Source of the DNA: Locusta migratoria
Lineage: Eukaryota; Arthropoda; Insecta; Orthoptera; Acrididae
DNA: 64,000 nucleotides
Assembly: GCA_026315105.1 (NCBI GenBank)
Contig: CM048750.1
Coordinates: 260,639,151-260,703,150, forward strand
Reading direction: 5' to 3'
The notes under the pieces were generated by a model, which ran no database searches, was not told the DNA's origin, and saw only the letters and a program-made list of their open reading frames with translations. This document shows positions 63,820 to 64,000 of this stretch, piece after piece (position 1 is the stretch's first letter; each line of letters starts with the position of its first letter). Both the position numbers and the translations under genes were made by a program.

Positions 63820-64000
63820 GCCGGCCGCGGTGGCCGAGGAGACTGAGGCGCTCCAGTCACGGTCTGCACGGCCACTACGGTCGGGGGTTCTAATCCCCCC
63901 TCGGGCATGGATATTTGTGCCGTCCGTAGTATAAGGTAGTTGATAAGTAGTTTGTAAATACTGATGACCCCGTAGTTAAGTCCCATAAGCTTAACAAACA
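63820..64000 (+). mobile_element. Family A SINE, runs to the window edge
   Basis: GCCGGCCGCGGTGGCCGAGG head, GGGTTCTAATCC (B box with G-to-T change) and a tail in which TTTAGGG before CTGATGACCCC is lost, so the hairpin's left arm is missing. The 3' end lies at or beyond the window edge. Confidence 0.9.

Overview
This window looks like intergenic or intronic DNA from a large, repeat-rich insect genome, most likely a grasshopper or locust (Orthoptera, Schistocerca-like). That placement is an inference from the tRNA-derived SINE families and their neighbours, which I recognise as orthopteran-type repeats; no host gene in the window confirms it. No bacterial signals such as operons or Shine-Dalgarno sites are present. 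Almost every long reading frame belongs to a mobile element. I found no host gene I can name; two unrecognised open stretches (about 2.87-3.28 kb and 30.0-30.34 kb) are only weak exon candidates.

Layout. 0-3.5 kb: mostly unassigned AT-rich DNA, with a hammerhead-core-like motif near 0.9 kb. 3.7-9.7 kb: a complete but frameshifted I-superfamily LINE on the minus strand, bounded by a 10-bp target-site duplication (TSD). 10-13 kb: a mariner relic and several SINEs. 13.8-14.56 kb: a long inverted repeat split by a SINE. 14.58-17.22 kb: a head-to-tail array of a 394-bp noncoding unit. 17.4-29.2 kb: two adjacent Helitrons; the first contains a Gypsy LTR retrotransposon, whose 3' LTR contains an RTE LINE with an intact 984-codon ORF. 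29.2-30.0 kb: a piggyBac-type non-autonomous element. 30.6-38 kb: Jockey-like and RTE-like LINE relics, SINEs and a TIR element. 38-44.5 kb: a 322-bp tandem repeat, a 1.5-kb foldback, a third Helitron and another mariner relic. 45-56 kb: SINEs, a repeat of unknown class, a GC-rich TIR element, nested LINE relics, a palindromic SINE pair and a broken Tc1 element. 56-64 kb: nested SINEs, two related Harbinger-like elements and a dimeric SINE.

The most interesting item is the 394-bp array. Each unit has a perfect 11-bp stem whose 9-nt loop is exactly TAATATTAC. This is the stem-loop and nonanucleotide layout of the rolling-circle replication origin of geminiviruses and related CRESS-DNA replicons. 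All seven visible hairpins are identical. Each unit also has three direct TATCTTTG motifs around the hairpin, reminiscent of Rep-binding iterons. I interpret the array as an integrated, or Rep-amplified, noncoding satellite. No Rep gene is visible in the window.

A second useful signal is that the full-length I-type LINE and the two abundant tRNA-derived SINE families share the same 3' stem-loop (GGACTGATGACC... paired with ...GTCC). This is the expected mark of SINEs that borrow a partner LINE's reverse transcriptase. The window also holds many exact TSDs, so the order of insertions can be read directly.
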